Positions 1 through 7,708 of a stretch of DNA of 64,000 nt are shown here, in pieces. This stretch comes from JAVBLP01 sp052034625 (lineage in GTDB: Bacteria; Elusimicrobiota; Endomicrobiia; Endomicrobiales; Endomicrobiaceae). A model generated the notes under the pieces. The model was given only the letters and a program-made list of their open reading frames with translations, had not been told where the DNA came from and made no database searches. The stretch is from positions 1-64,000 of the forward strand of contig JBPOII010000012.1 in NCBI GenBank assembly GCA_052034625.1, read 5' to 3'. The position numbers were made by a program, and so were the translations under genes. Position 1 is the first letter of the stretch. Each line of letters begins with the position of its first letter.

Positions 1-126
1 GAATGCGGACTTGGAGTAAATAAAGATTTTGCGAATACGCCATGGAGTGCATATGCACAGTTAACAGGCAAATCCGGATCAAGAGCCGGAGCCGGAGTAA
101 ATCTGGGCGTAAAATATGCTTTCTAA
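1..126 (+). CDS. C-terminal end of an autotransporter-like outer-membrane beta-barrel protein (partial)
   Basis: Frame 1 is open from the window edge to a TAA at 124-126, giving the last 41 residues of a protein. The segment alternates small, polar and hydrophobic residues (AYAQLTGKSGSRAG, then GVNLGVKYAF) and ends in Phe, as expected for the last strand of an autotransporter or other outer-membrane barrel recognised by the BAM machinery. That reading rests on family knowledge; only the tail is visible, so the passenger or full domain cannot be named. A perfect hairpin with a T-run follows within 35 bases and should end its transcript. Confidence 0.6.
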   Translation, partial: ECGLGVNKDFANTPWSAYAQLTGKSGSRAGAGVNLGVKYAF

Positions 127-157
127 AGCATAAGAATAAAAAAATTATTAAAAATAT

Positions 158-195
158 AAAAGAACGGGAAGAAAAAATCTTCCCGTTCTTTTTGT
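158..195 (+). terminator. Rho-independent terminator
   Basis: Perfect 15-bp stem (158-172 with 178-192), five-A loop and a T-rich 3' side, 32 bases after the barrel-protein stop codon. The A-rich 5' side means it could also work on the other strand. Confidence 0.85.
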
Positions 196-220
196 TTTAT
201 TATTTTGTGGAATTCCATCT

Positions 221-285
221 CCACTTGCGGGATAGGGAATGGTGAAGCAAGCGGGTGAGGGGTATGTAGTTTTTGTCATGTTGAG
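221..285. repeat. Dispersed GC-rich intergenic repeat, copy A
   Basis: The segment from CTTGCGGGA through AAGCAAGCGGGTGA to TGTCATGTTGAG matches 15581-15642 nearly base for base, with small indels. It is much more GC-rich than its surroundings and lies in a gap with no credible gene. It runs directly into a short hairpin element at 274-303. Confidence 0.7.
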
Positions 286-303
286 CCCTGCGCGTAGCCG
301 CAG
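274..303. repeat. TGTCATG(T/C)TGAG hairpin element, copy 1
   Basis: Begins with TGTCATGTTGAG and continues into a small hairpin (CTGCG 288-292 with CGCAG 299-303). Copies at 15631 and 18748 have the same leading flank but a different hairpin. This copy lacks the trailing CGAAACATCTGC flank. Confidence 0.6.
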
Positions 304-373
304 CACTCATCATGATAAATAAAACTTATTATATATTGAGTTTGTTGCAAATGTATGTAACCAAAACAGACAA

Positions 374-402
374 TTGAAAAAAATAGAGTAAAAGTGTAAA
401 AT
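374..402 (+). promoter_or_regulatory. proB promoter, leaderless type
   Basis: TTGAAA (374-379), 17-base spacer, TAAAAT (397-402). Only seven bases separate the -10 box from the proB ATG at 410, so transcription would start at or within a few bases of the start codon. No Shine-Dalgarno sequence precedes that ATG. Confidence 0.65.
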
Positions 403-409
403 CTAATAT

Positions 410-1501
410 ATGAAAATAATTATAAAAGTAGGTACCAGTACGCTTGTCGATAAAAACGGCAATCTCAATGAAGAATATATAGCAAAGCTTGCACAAAAAC
501 TTGCTGTATTCAGGAAAGATAAGAAATATGATGTGATTCTTGTCAGTTCCGGAGCTATCGGTACAGCCAGAGGGCATCTTAAACTTAAAATAAAACCTAA
601 AACGCTGAGAGAAAAGCAGGCTCTTGCCGCTATCGGCCAGCCTCTTATAATGAATGCTTATATTGAAGCATTTTCAGTGCATGGTGTAGATGTTGCACAG
701 GTTTTACTTACAAGAGATGATTTTGATGACAGAGTAAAATATATTAATGCAAGAAATACGCTCACCCAGCTTATGGACCAAGGCGTGATACCCATTATAA
801 ATGAGAATGATACAGTAGCCGTTGAAGAGATAAATTTCGGTGATAATGATATGCTTGCGGCACTTGTCGCTGCGGCTGTTGATGCGGATAAACTTATAAT
901 ATTTACGGATGTTGACGGATTATATGAGGGTGATCCTTCAAGAGGTTTTTTGCTGACAAATATTGAAAAAATCACAGCGGAAATAGAGTCATTTGCCGGA
1001 GATGAATCTTCAAGCGGTAAAGGTACCGGAGGAATGAGAGCAAAAGTCATTGCCGCAAAGATAGCCACATCTTCAGGAGTTGATACAATAATAGCAAACA
1101 GCATGAAAATTGATGAACTTGAAGAACTTGTTGAGAATAAAGCCAGATGTACTATTTTTGCGGCAAACAAATCTCATCTGGAAGCTAAAAAAAGCTGGAT
1201 AGCTTTCAGCAAAAAGCCGAAAGGGAATATTTTTGTAGATAAAAAAGCCGTTGAAGCTTTAACAGCCAAAGGGAAAAGTCTGCTTGCGGCAGGTATAGTA
1301 AAGGTTTCAGGTAACTTTAAAAGAGGCGATACCGTTACTGTAACAGATAGTGAGACCCTGACAGATTTTGCGCGCGGCCTTGTTAATTATGATATAGAAG
1401 AAGTAAGTAAAGTTAAAGGCAAAAAAACCGATGAAATGAGAGAAATTATTGATGCTCAGGAAGACGAGATCATTCATAGGAATAATTTAACGCTGTTATG
1501 A
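410..1501 (+). CDS. proB: Glutamate 5-kinase
   Basis: Phosphorylates glutamate in the first step of proline synthesis, in the cytoplasm. The 363-residue product has the amino-acid-kinase fold: KVGTSTLVD near residue 6, LVSSGAIG, a conserved INENDTVAVEE segment, FTDVDGLYEGDP, and a GTGGMRAK loop. A C-terminal PUA domain (about 270-350) gives the long bacterial form. The start at 410 has no ribosome-binding site but lies seven bases after a good promoter. The stop overlaps the next ATG (ATGA at 1498-1501), so the MORN protein is translationally coupled. The partner proA is 21 kb away at 22717, not adjacent as in many bacteria. Confidence 0.95.
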   Translation: MKIIIKVGTSTLVDKNGNLNEEYIAKLAQKLAVFRKDKKYDVILVSSGAIGTARGHLKLKIKPKTLREKQALAAIGQPLIMNAYIEAFSVHGVDVAQVLLTRDDFDDRVKYINARNTLTQLMDQGVIPIINENDTVAVEEINFGDNDMLAALVAAAVDADKLIIFTDVDGLYEGDPSRGFLLTNIEKITAEIESFAGDESSSGKGTGGMRAKVIAAKIATSSGVDTIIANSMKIDELEELVENKARCTIFAANKSHLEAKKSWIAFSKKPKGNIFVDKKAVEALTAKGKSLLAAGIVKVSGNFKRGDTVTVTDSETLTDFARGLVNYDIEEVSKVKGKKTDEMREIIDAQEDEIIHRNNLTLL

Positions 1502-2838
1502 TAAAAAAAATATTCTTGTTTTTATTATCAATTGTTTTTTCAGCTAATTTCGTTCATGCTGAAATTATTAAAAAAAGAGTCAATGAAGGCAAGGACTCTT
1601 TTTTTATTTATACTGATTCAGAAGGTGCAGAAATAGCTAAAAGAAAAATTACCGGGAAAGATAAGTCTGAATTCGTTTACGGTATTGATATAAACGGTGA
1701 AGTAAGAGAGGCTGATCTTAATGGAAATATTATCTATATATGGAATTACAAAGAGAATAAATTACACGGACTTTCTTATAAACTGTATGCTTCCGGGAAA
1801 GTAATGTATGAGCTTACCTACAGAAACAATGTTCTTCATGGACCGGCTTTAAAATATTATGAAGATGGCAGGATTGCAGAGAAAATGAATTATATTAACG
1901 GCACAATTGAAGGTGAGGCGGAATCCTTTCTTGAGAATGGTAATCATTATAAATATACATACAAAAAAAGTAAACTTAACGGTATCACAAACCTTTATGA
2001 TAAGAATAATAGACTCCTTGAAAGTGCGGCATATAAAAATAATATTCTTGAAGGACCCAGAAAAAAATATTATTTGAGCGGTAATATAAAATCCGAGATG
2101 GAATATGTGAAAGGGAAGCTGGAAGGATATGTAAAAAATTATGATGAAAAAGGCAGAGAAATAAGCACGCATCTCTATATTAACGGTAAAGAGATAAATA
2201 AGATAGAACGTTATGAGAAATCAATGATGATAGATAGTAGACAGAAAAGTGCCATAACCTGGAAAGGTCCTGCACAGATACATCTAAGCGGTACAAAAAG
2301 AATGATAAATGAGCTTAGGTTTTTTGTAAAGTCAAAATCTTTAAACGGAGTATACAAAACACATTTTCAAAACGGCAAAGTGCGTTATGAAGGGAGATTT
2401 GTAAATAATAGACCTGAGGGACAGTTCAAAACTTATTCTCCTGAAGGGAAGCTGATAGCCGTAGATAATTATTATAATGGTATGCTTTCGGGAACTTCTA
2501 AAATCTATTATTCTTCCGGAGAAAAGCTTGCAGAATATCGTTACAGAAGAGGTATGCTTGAGGGAGTCTCTTCAGTTTATAATAAAAAAGGCGGCGTCAT
2601 AACCGAAGTGAATTATAAAAAAGGAGTTATGCACGGAACAGTTAAAGTTTTTTATGAAAGCGGAGAGCTGTGCTTTGAGGGATATTTTTCAAACGGTGAG
2701 CCTGTAGGGCAATTAAGATATTACTATGATGGTCCAGGCAATACGCTTTGTTATTTAATAGAGTTTAAAATAGGGAAAATATATAAAAGCGCAAAGTTTT
2801 CAAATGACGGATTTGAGGAATACACAGCCAAATATTAA
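1498..2838 (+). CDS. Secreted MORN-repeat (YwqK-like) protein
   Basis: A 446-residue protein with a clear signal peptide (hydrophobic residues 4-18, likely cut after VHA near 22). The rest is a ladder of about 20-24-residue MORN_2-type repeats of the form G-x-x-K-x-Y-x-x-G-K-x-x-x-E (for example YYEDGRIAEKMNY, YYLSGNIKSEMEY, YYSSGEKLAEYRY). Such proteins are often labelled 'YwqK family antitoxin', but no toxin gene is next to it, so that name should not be read as a function. The signal peptide puts it in the periplasm or outside. It overlaps proB by four bases and the convergent radical SAM gene by four bases. Actual role unknown. Confidence 0.8.
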   Translation: MIKKIFLFLLSIVFSANFVHAEIIKKRVNEGKDSFFIYTDSEGAEIAKRKITGKDKSEFVYGIDINGEVREADLNGNIIYIWNYKENKLHGLSYKLYASGKVMYELTYRNNVLHGPALKYYEDGRIAEKMNYINGTIEGEAESFLENGNHYKYTYKKSKLNGITNLYDKNNRLLESAAYKNNILEGPRKKYYLSGNIKSEMEYVKGKLEGYVKNYDEKGREISTHLYINGKEINKIERYEKSMMIDSRQKSAITWKGPAQIHLSGTKRMINELRFFVKSKSLNGVYKTHFQNGKVRYEGRFVNNRPEGQFKTYSPEGKLIAVDNYYNGMLSGTSKIYYSSGEKLAEYRYRRGMLEGVSSVYNKKGGVITEVNYKKGVMHGTVKVFYESGELCFEGYFSNGEPVGQLRYYYDGPGNTLCYLIEFKIGKIYKSAKFSNDGFEEYTAKY

Positions 2839-4151
2839 AGCATTCCGCTTTTTTTCCACACTGCCGTATCTTCCATACATAAATAAGTTATGGCTTTCGA
2901 TTTCTTGTCTGATATGATCGAATTTAAATATCTGTAAATTTCAATTCTAAGATCTTCATCATATCTTAATTTATAGTCTTGTCCCAAAAGTAATTCAGTG
3001 TTTAAGATTTCATTTTCCGGAAACCTTTTTTCCATTACGGTTTTTTGGATTGCCGGCATTCTTAATGTGCCTATACTTATCCATTTAATGCTTTCATTAG
3101 GAACTGTATCAAATATCATGTCTACCGTTTCTTTATATCCCTCTTTCCACTTTTCATAAAATATTACGGGATCAAAATGAAATGCCGTAGAAAAACCGGC
3201 AAGAGCACATTTTTTTGCAGCATTAAGCCGCTCTTGGATTGAAGGAGTTTTAAATTCTGTTTCTTTCTGCATCTTTAAAGAGTTGACGCTCCAGGCCGCA
3301 ACGATATTATTTGTGCCTCCGATTGAAAGAAGATTTTCAATGTTTAAACTTTTTGTCTTAAATTCAAAAAAAATCTCTTTTCTGCTTTTGAAAAAATCCG
3401 TTATAGGAATTGAAAAAGCGGTTATATGGTCAAAAATAAGCGAGTCTGTAAATTCGCCGCTGCCTATCCTTTTATAATTAAAAAAACCTTTTGAAAAAGA
3501 GATTATTTTTTCATCAGACAGATAATCTGAAATATTGCACGGTATCACTATGCCTGGGATATTTTGATAGGCTTGCAGAAAACAATAGCTGCACTCATAG
3601 GCGCATCCCATGCCGAGATTCATTATAGAATATCCGCAATTTACAACGCCTGAAGTACAAGGGCATCTTTTAAAAAAATCATATTTTTCTTTTACAAGGA
3701 AGAGATTATTAAGCCGGCCGTTAAAGCCGGTGCTTGCAAGCGGCTCATTTTTTAAAAGTTCTTTTAAAGAATGAAACTCAATAAAATTTGCACCTGGAAA
3801 AAGCATTTTCACTTTTTCAAAAACCGGAGATATATCCAGCCCGGACTGCCAGTAAACGGTTTGGGGGCAAAACTCTGTTTGTGAAATATCTGCCGGAACT
3901 GTTTCAGATGAATATTTCGGAAGATAAAAAGCATTTGATAAAACTTTTCCAAAATTCCTGGGATACCTTCTCTTGAGAAGTGTTTGCTTTACTTTTTCAT
4001 AAGAATTCCCTTTAAGGGATTTAAGTATGTGTTCTGGAGAAACTTTTTCAATCTTTGATATTTCATAGATCAATCTTAATATTTCTCTGCTTTTATTTGT
4101 TCCGAATTTTGGAAAATATTTAGAGAAAACTGTTTCAAAATTAGAGTTCAT
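2835..4151 (-). CDS. Radical SAM protein of the spore photoproduct lyase type
   Basis: A 438-residue protein with the [4Fe-4S]/SAM motif C-AYE-C-SY-C (Cys 183, 187, 190), the CX3CX2C spacing of radical SAM enzymes. The surrounding MGCAYECSYCFLQAY resembles spore photoproduct lyase (SplB) and related DNA-repair-like proteins; later come an SGEFTDSL segment and FHFDPVIF. SplB reverses the spore thymine photoproduct, yet nothing here suggests sporulation, so the substrate is open. The start at 4151 follows AAGG with eight-base spacing; a TTG two codons upstream is possible. It overlaps the upstream phosphorylase-like gene by 11 bases, so the two probably form an operon. It meets proB's MORN partner tail to tail. 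Confidence 0.75.
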   Translation of the reverse strand: MNSNFETVFSKYFPKFGTNKSREILRLIYEISKIEKVSPEHILKSLKGNSYEKVKQTLLKRRYPRNFGKVLSNAFYLPKYSSETVPADISQTEFCPQTVYWQSGLDISPVFEKVKMLFPGANFIEFHSLKELLKNEPLASTGFNGRLNNLFLVKEKYDFFKRCPCTSGVVNCGYSIMNLGMGCAYECSYCFLQAYQNIPGIVIPCNISDYLSDEKIISFSKGFFNYKRIGSGEFTDSLIFDHITAFSIPITDFFKSRKEIFFEFKTKSLNIENLLSIGGTNNIVAAWSVNSLKMQKETEFKTPSIQERLNAAKKCALAGFSTAFHFDPVIFYEKWKEGYKETVDMIFDTVPNESIKWISIGTLRMPAIQKTVMEKRFPENEILNTELLLGQDYKLRYDEDLRIEIYRYLNSIISDKKSKAITYLCMEDTAVWKKSGML

Positions 4152-4821
4152 CGGCAAACCTTAATATCATTTTGGCAAGTTTTTTTCTGCTTGAAGAGAT
4201 TTTTTGTTTTGTTTTTTCGGCAAGATTTTTGCCTATGGGATTGCTCTCAATATGGTCAGCTACATACATAAGGCATAAGACACAGGCTTTTATATAAGAT
4301 GCGGCTGAAAAGACTATTGAAGATTCCATATCTATGGCACAAATATCTTTTTGTTTAAAAAGATCAATATACTTTGTCTCAAGAAGGAGCGAACTTACGC
4401 AGGCGGAATTTGTTTTTATCAGGTCTTCATAGGGGTTTTTTTGATAAAAAGAACGCATCAGTTCATCAGACGATGAGATGAATTCAGGTTCATAGTCAAA
4501 AGAAAGCATTTTTGAAAAACTTTCATAATTGTATGCTTTATCTATCATAAGCAGATCGCCGGATTCAACATTTCCGCATCCGCCGCAACTTCCAAAAAGT
4601 ATGATGTTTTTACATTTTGTTTCTTTTAAATATAGAACTGTGTCGCCTGCAAGAAAATTATTCTTTAAAGCTATTATTGTAGTATTACCGGCAGCTGCGC
4701 TTTTTACGAAAAAACCATTGGCGGATTTTTCAGTAAATAAAGACATATCATAATTTTGGCATATTATGCATGTTTTATTTATATCAGCCGGAGAGGTTCC
4801 AAAATATTCTTTAAATTTCAT
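4141..4821 (-). CDS. Nucleoside phosphorylase-superfamily protein
   Basis: A 226-residue protein of the PNP/MTA-SAH nucleosidase (phosphorylase) fold. It shows NIILFGSCGGCG (the glycine-rich phosphate/ribose loop), GDLLMIDKAYNYE, and CAIDMESS, matching the D-x-E-(S/A) ribose- and base-binding signature. Such enzymes split the N-glycosidic bond of purine nucleosides or of methylthioadenosine/SAH. Specificity cannot be read from the sequence. Pairing with a radical SAM gene, whose enzymes release 5'-deoxyadenosine, makes a nucleosidase role attractive but unproven. Upstream on the minus strand, TAAAAT ends six bases before ATG, though the -35 is poor. Confidence 0.7.
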   Translation of the reverse strand: MKFKEYFGTSPADINKTCIICQNYDMSLFTEKSANGFFVKSAAAGNTTIIALKNNFLAGDTVLYLKETKCKNIILFGSCGGCGNVESGDLLMIDKAYNYESFSKMLSFDYEPEFISSSDELMRSFYQKNPYEDLIKTNSACVSSLLLETKYIDLFKQKDICAIDMESSIVFSAASYIKACVLCLMYVADHIESNPIGKNLAEKTKQKISSSRKKLAKMILRFADEL

Positions 4822-4942
4822 ATCACTATTTTATAAAATTAATAAAGATTTAGAAATTAAACATGGAACAAAAGCCTGAAAGAATGGTTTTAATATTAAA
4901 AATACTGTATATTTTAAGAAGAAAGACATTTGGGAGGGGAAA

Positions 4943-5215
4943 ATGCATCACAGCCATAAAGTATGGATAACGCTTGCGGTTTTCATTGTTGTTGTAGCTT
5001 TTCTTGCCGCAATGTTTTTTTCTGTGTCGCCTAAAGAAATGACGGCTTTTGCAAAACAGCAGCAAGAATTAAAAAGAAAAAAAGATCTTGCGCAGCAGGA
5101 AGGAATTGAGTTTAAGAAAGAAGTTCAGCTTGCAATGGGAGCTGTAGAAAAAGCAAAAGAAAAAATCGCAGGCGATGAAGCTAAATATAATCAGATTGAA
5201 AAAGAAGCAGAATAA
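4943..5215 (+). CDS. Small membrane-anchored coiled-coil protein, unknown function
   Basis: A 90-residue protein not recognised as a named family. After a short MHHSHK head there is one membrane span (about 8-27, WITLAVFIVVVAFLAAMFF). The rest is charged and helical, rich in K, E, Q and A, as in a short coiled coil facing the periplasm or cytoplasm. A strong Shine-Dalgarno (GGAGGGG) lies just before the ATG, which supports it as a real gene. It stands alone between a divergent phosphorylase gene and a convergent helicase gene. Confidence 0.7.
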   Translation: MHHSHKVWITLAVFIVVVAFLAAMFFSVSPKEMTAFAKQQQELKRKKDLAQQEGIEFKKEVQLAMGAVEKAKEKIAGDEAKYNQIEKEAE

Positions 5216-5225
5216 GAAAAGATTG

Positions 5226-7523
5226 TTAAATAAGTTTTAGACCCGCAACTCTTGCAAGCAGTTTTTTCCACTGGCCGTTTTCAAACAGTACTACAAGTTT
5301 AAGATCGTCATTTGTTCCGCTTTTTTCAATGATCTTGCCATTGCCGAAAACCGGATGGGAAACAAGCACTCCTATTTGGTATGGACTTGAATCTGCTTTA
5401 GGAGTATAGAGAGGTTCATCTTTTATTATATCGTCATCCGACGGTATGTAATCATAAGTATCTTCATCCCTGTAAGTGTATTCCGGTTTGTTTTTGAAGT
5501 TTTTGCCGTAATTAGAGTTGTTTGTCCATTTGGATCTGTTAAAAGTATTGCCGGAAATTTTTTGTCCAAAAGATTGGTCAGACTCTTTTTTTCTGTCTGA
5601 AAATTCGTCCTTAAAGCCTGCTTCGGCAACAAAGCGGGAAAGCATATTCCATCTGGTTTTGCCGTAAACTGTCCTTTCACTTGCCCAGCACAGATATAGG
5701 TTTTTTCTGGCTCTTGTCATTCCAACATACATAAGTCTTCTTTCTTCTTCAAGCTCTTCAGGATTGAAAGCAGTTTCTCCTATCGGGAAAAGCCCTTCCT
5801 CAAGTCCGCAGATGAAAACATTATCAAACTCCAGTCCCTTTGCAAGATGAAGGGTCATAAGCGTTACTCTGCCTTTAGATTCATCAAGTGTATCTATATC
5901 GCTTATCAATGCTATCTGTGTTAAATATCCTGAAAGTGTTTTATCAGGCGAACGTTTTTCAAAATCATCAATAGCAGATATCAATTCCTGTATGTTTTCT
6001 ATCTTCGTTTTATTTTCAGGGTTATCTTCATTTTCCAATTCTTTCAAATACCCCGAATGATTAATGACTTTTTCGGCTATGCTTTTTACTGTCTCTTCTT
6101 CTTTTATTTTTATAAAACCTTTTATAAGCGATACAAAAGAGTTTAAAGCATTTATTGCACCTTTGTTTACTCCGGCTTCTGCGGCAAAAGGTATTGTCTG
6201 CCATATAGAAAGACCGCGTTTTATCGCTTCTTTCTCAAGCATTTCCATAGAAGTTTTGCCTATGCCTCTTCTTGGAATATTAATTATTCTTTTAAAACTT
6301 ACATTATCATTCGGATTATGTATAAGTTTCAAATAAGCCATTATATCTTTAATTTCAGCACGGTCATAAAAACGCAGAGTTCCGATAACAACATAAGGTA
6401 TACCGTTCCTTCTAAAGGAGTCTTCAAAAGCTCTGGATTGGGCATTTGTGCGGTAAAAAACAGCAAAATCGGAGAGACTGCATTTTTTGTTTTGCATATT
6501 CAAAATGATAATATCAACCACTTTTGCCGCTTCATCATTTTCATTTGTGTTTTTTACAACAGCTACAGAACCGTCATCTGAATTTTGCGTCCATAGTTTT
6601 TTATCGACTCTGCTGGTATTATGTTTTACGACTTGATGCGCAGCAGCCAATATTTTTGGTGTTGAACGGTAATTCTGTTCAAGTTTTACGGTTTTTGCTG
6701 ATGGATAATCTTTTTCAAAATCCAAAATATTGTTGATGTCCGCGCCTCTCCAAGAATATACGCTTTGATCATCGTCGCCCACTACGCATATATTATGGTG
6801 GTTTCCGGCAAGCAGTTTTGTAAGTTTGTACTGTGCGTGATTTGTGTCTTGATATTCGTCAACAAGTATATATTGGAATCGTTTTTGATAGTGTTGAAGT
6901 AAAGCCGTGTTTTCTTTAAGAGCCATTACGGTTTTCATTATAAGGTCGCCAAAATCCAGAGCTTGTGCCCTTTCAAGTTTTTGCTGGTATAATTTATAGA
7001 TGTCTGCAACAGTTGTACCGAAAAAGTCGCCAAGTTTTTCAGCATCTGCAGCCATGTCCAAAGGCTGTTTAAGGTCATCTTTTGCACGGCTTATTTTATC
7101 TGCAATAGTTGAAGGTTTGAATTTTTTATCGTCAAGATTAAGTTCTCTGACACAATCTTTTATTACATTTTTCTGGTCTGCAAAATCATATATAAGAAAA
7201 TCCGGACTTAAATTTATCTTTTCAGCTTCCACGCGCAGAAAATAAGCACAAAACGAATGGAATGTAGAAACCATAACATTCGCTCCGGTCCCCGGGATAA
7301 GTTCATTTACCCTTTTTTTCATTTCCTCGGCAGCTTTATTTGTAAATGTTACGGCAAGTATCTGCCAAGGTGCAATCCCTTTGGAAAGCAAGTAAGCTAT
7401 TCTGTGCGTTATAACTCTTGTTTTGCCGGTTCCGGCGCCGGCAAATATGATAAGAGGTCCTTCAGTACAAAGGACAGCCTCTTTTTGTGCCGGATTTAAA
7501 TTTTCAGTAAGGATTTTTTCCAT
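5226..7523 (-). CDS. pcrA: UvrD/PcrA-type 3'-5' DNA helicase
   Basis: A superfamily 1A helicase of 765 residues, used in nucleotide-excision repair, mismatch repair and clearing of replication blocks. All motifs are visible: Walker A GAGTGKT at 29-35, motif II DEYQDT at 222-227, GDDDQSVYSWRGAD, QNYRS, TLHLAKGLEFDNV, and MYVGMTRARKNLYL. The C-terminus has a linker and then the small Tudor-like RNA-polymerase-binding domain (GVLVSHPVFGNGKII), usual for PcrA/UvrD. The ATG at 7523 lies ten bases after a TATAAT box, so the mRNA is probably leaderless. uvrD and pcrA names are interchangeable here. Confidence 0.95.
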   Translation of the reverse strand: MEKILTENLNPAQKEAVLCTEGPLIIFAGAGTGKTRVITHRIAYLLSKGIAPWQILAVTFTNKAAEEMKKRVNELIPGTGANVMVSTFHSFCAYFLRVEAEKINLSPDFLIYDFADQKNVIKDCVRELNLDDKKFKPSTIADKISRAKDDLKQPLDMAADAEKLGDFFGTTVADIYKLYQQKLERAQALDFGDLIMKTVMALKENTALLQHYQKRFQYILVDEYQDTNHAQYKLTKLLAGNHHNICVVGDDDQSVYSWRGADINNILDFEKDYPSAKTVKLEQNYRSTPKILAAAHQVVKHNTSRVDKKLWTQNSDDGSVAVVKNTNENDEAAKVVDIIILNMQNKKCSLSDFAVFYRTNAQSRAFEDSFRRNGIPYVVIGTLRFYDRAEIKDIMAYLKLIHNPNDNVSFKRIINIPRRGIGKTSMEMLEKEAIKRGLSIWQTIPFAAEAGVNKGAINALNSFVSLIKGFIKIKEEETVKSIAEKVINHSGYLKELENEDNPENKTKIENIQELISAIDDFEKRSPDKTLSGYLTQIALISDIDTLDESKGRVTLMTLHLAKGLEFDNVFICGLEEGLFPIGETAFNPEELEEERRLMYVGMTRARKNLYLCWASERTVYGKTRWNMLSRFVAEAGFKDEFSDRKKESDQSFGQKISGNTFNRSKWTNNSNYGKNFKNKPEYTYRDEDTYDYIPSDDDIIKDEPLYTPKADSSPYQIGVLVSHPVFGNGKIIEKSGTNDDLKLVVLFENGQWKKLLARVAGLKLI

Positions 7524-7533
7524 AAGATTTTTT

Positions 7534-7561
7534 ATTATACCAAATCGCCAGAAAACTTCAA
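7534..7561 (-). promoter_or_regulatory. uvrD/pcrA promoter, leaderless type
   Basis: Minus strand: TTGAAG (7561-7556), 16-base spacer, TATAAT (7539-7534). Ten bases then separate the -10 box from the ATG at 7523, leaving no room for a normal ribosome-binding leader. Confidence 0.6.
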
Positions 7562-7642
7562 AATGTGCAGTAGCTGTTAAAAAAAAGTAATAATAAAGTA
7601 TAATATAGTGGTAAATAGAGCAAAAACAGAGTTTTTTCTATG

Positions 7643-7670
7643 TATTATGCCTATTTGGCATAATATTTTT
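7643..7670 (+). terminator. Hairpin with T-run in the nitroreductase leader (terminator or operator)
   Basis: A perfect 9-bp inverted repeat (TATTATGCC 7643-7651, GGCATAATA 7657-7665) with a 5-base loop, followed by TTTTT. A TATAAT box at 7599-7604 lies upstream, so the hairpin would fall inside the leader. It could be an attenuator or a dyad operator. Confidence 0.5.
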
Positions 7671-7708
7671 TAATGGTGATGAAAAGAATTACTGATATGG
7701 AGGGAAAA

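Noticed and set aside
42..245. Open frame of 67 codons
   Set aside because: It runs through the barrel-protein end, the terminator and a repeat; no ribosome-binding site and composition is not protein-like.
1498..2838. Antitoxin of a toxin-antitoxin pair
   Set aside because: Signal peptide and absence of a toxin gene argue against it.
7673..7708. Upstream start for the nitroreductase
   Set aside because: It would begin just after the hairpin T-run; ATG 7709 has GGAGGG and fits the family.
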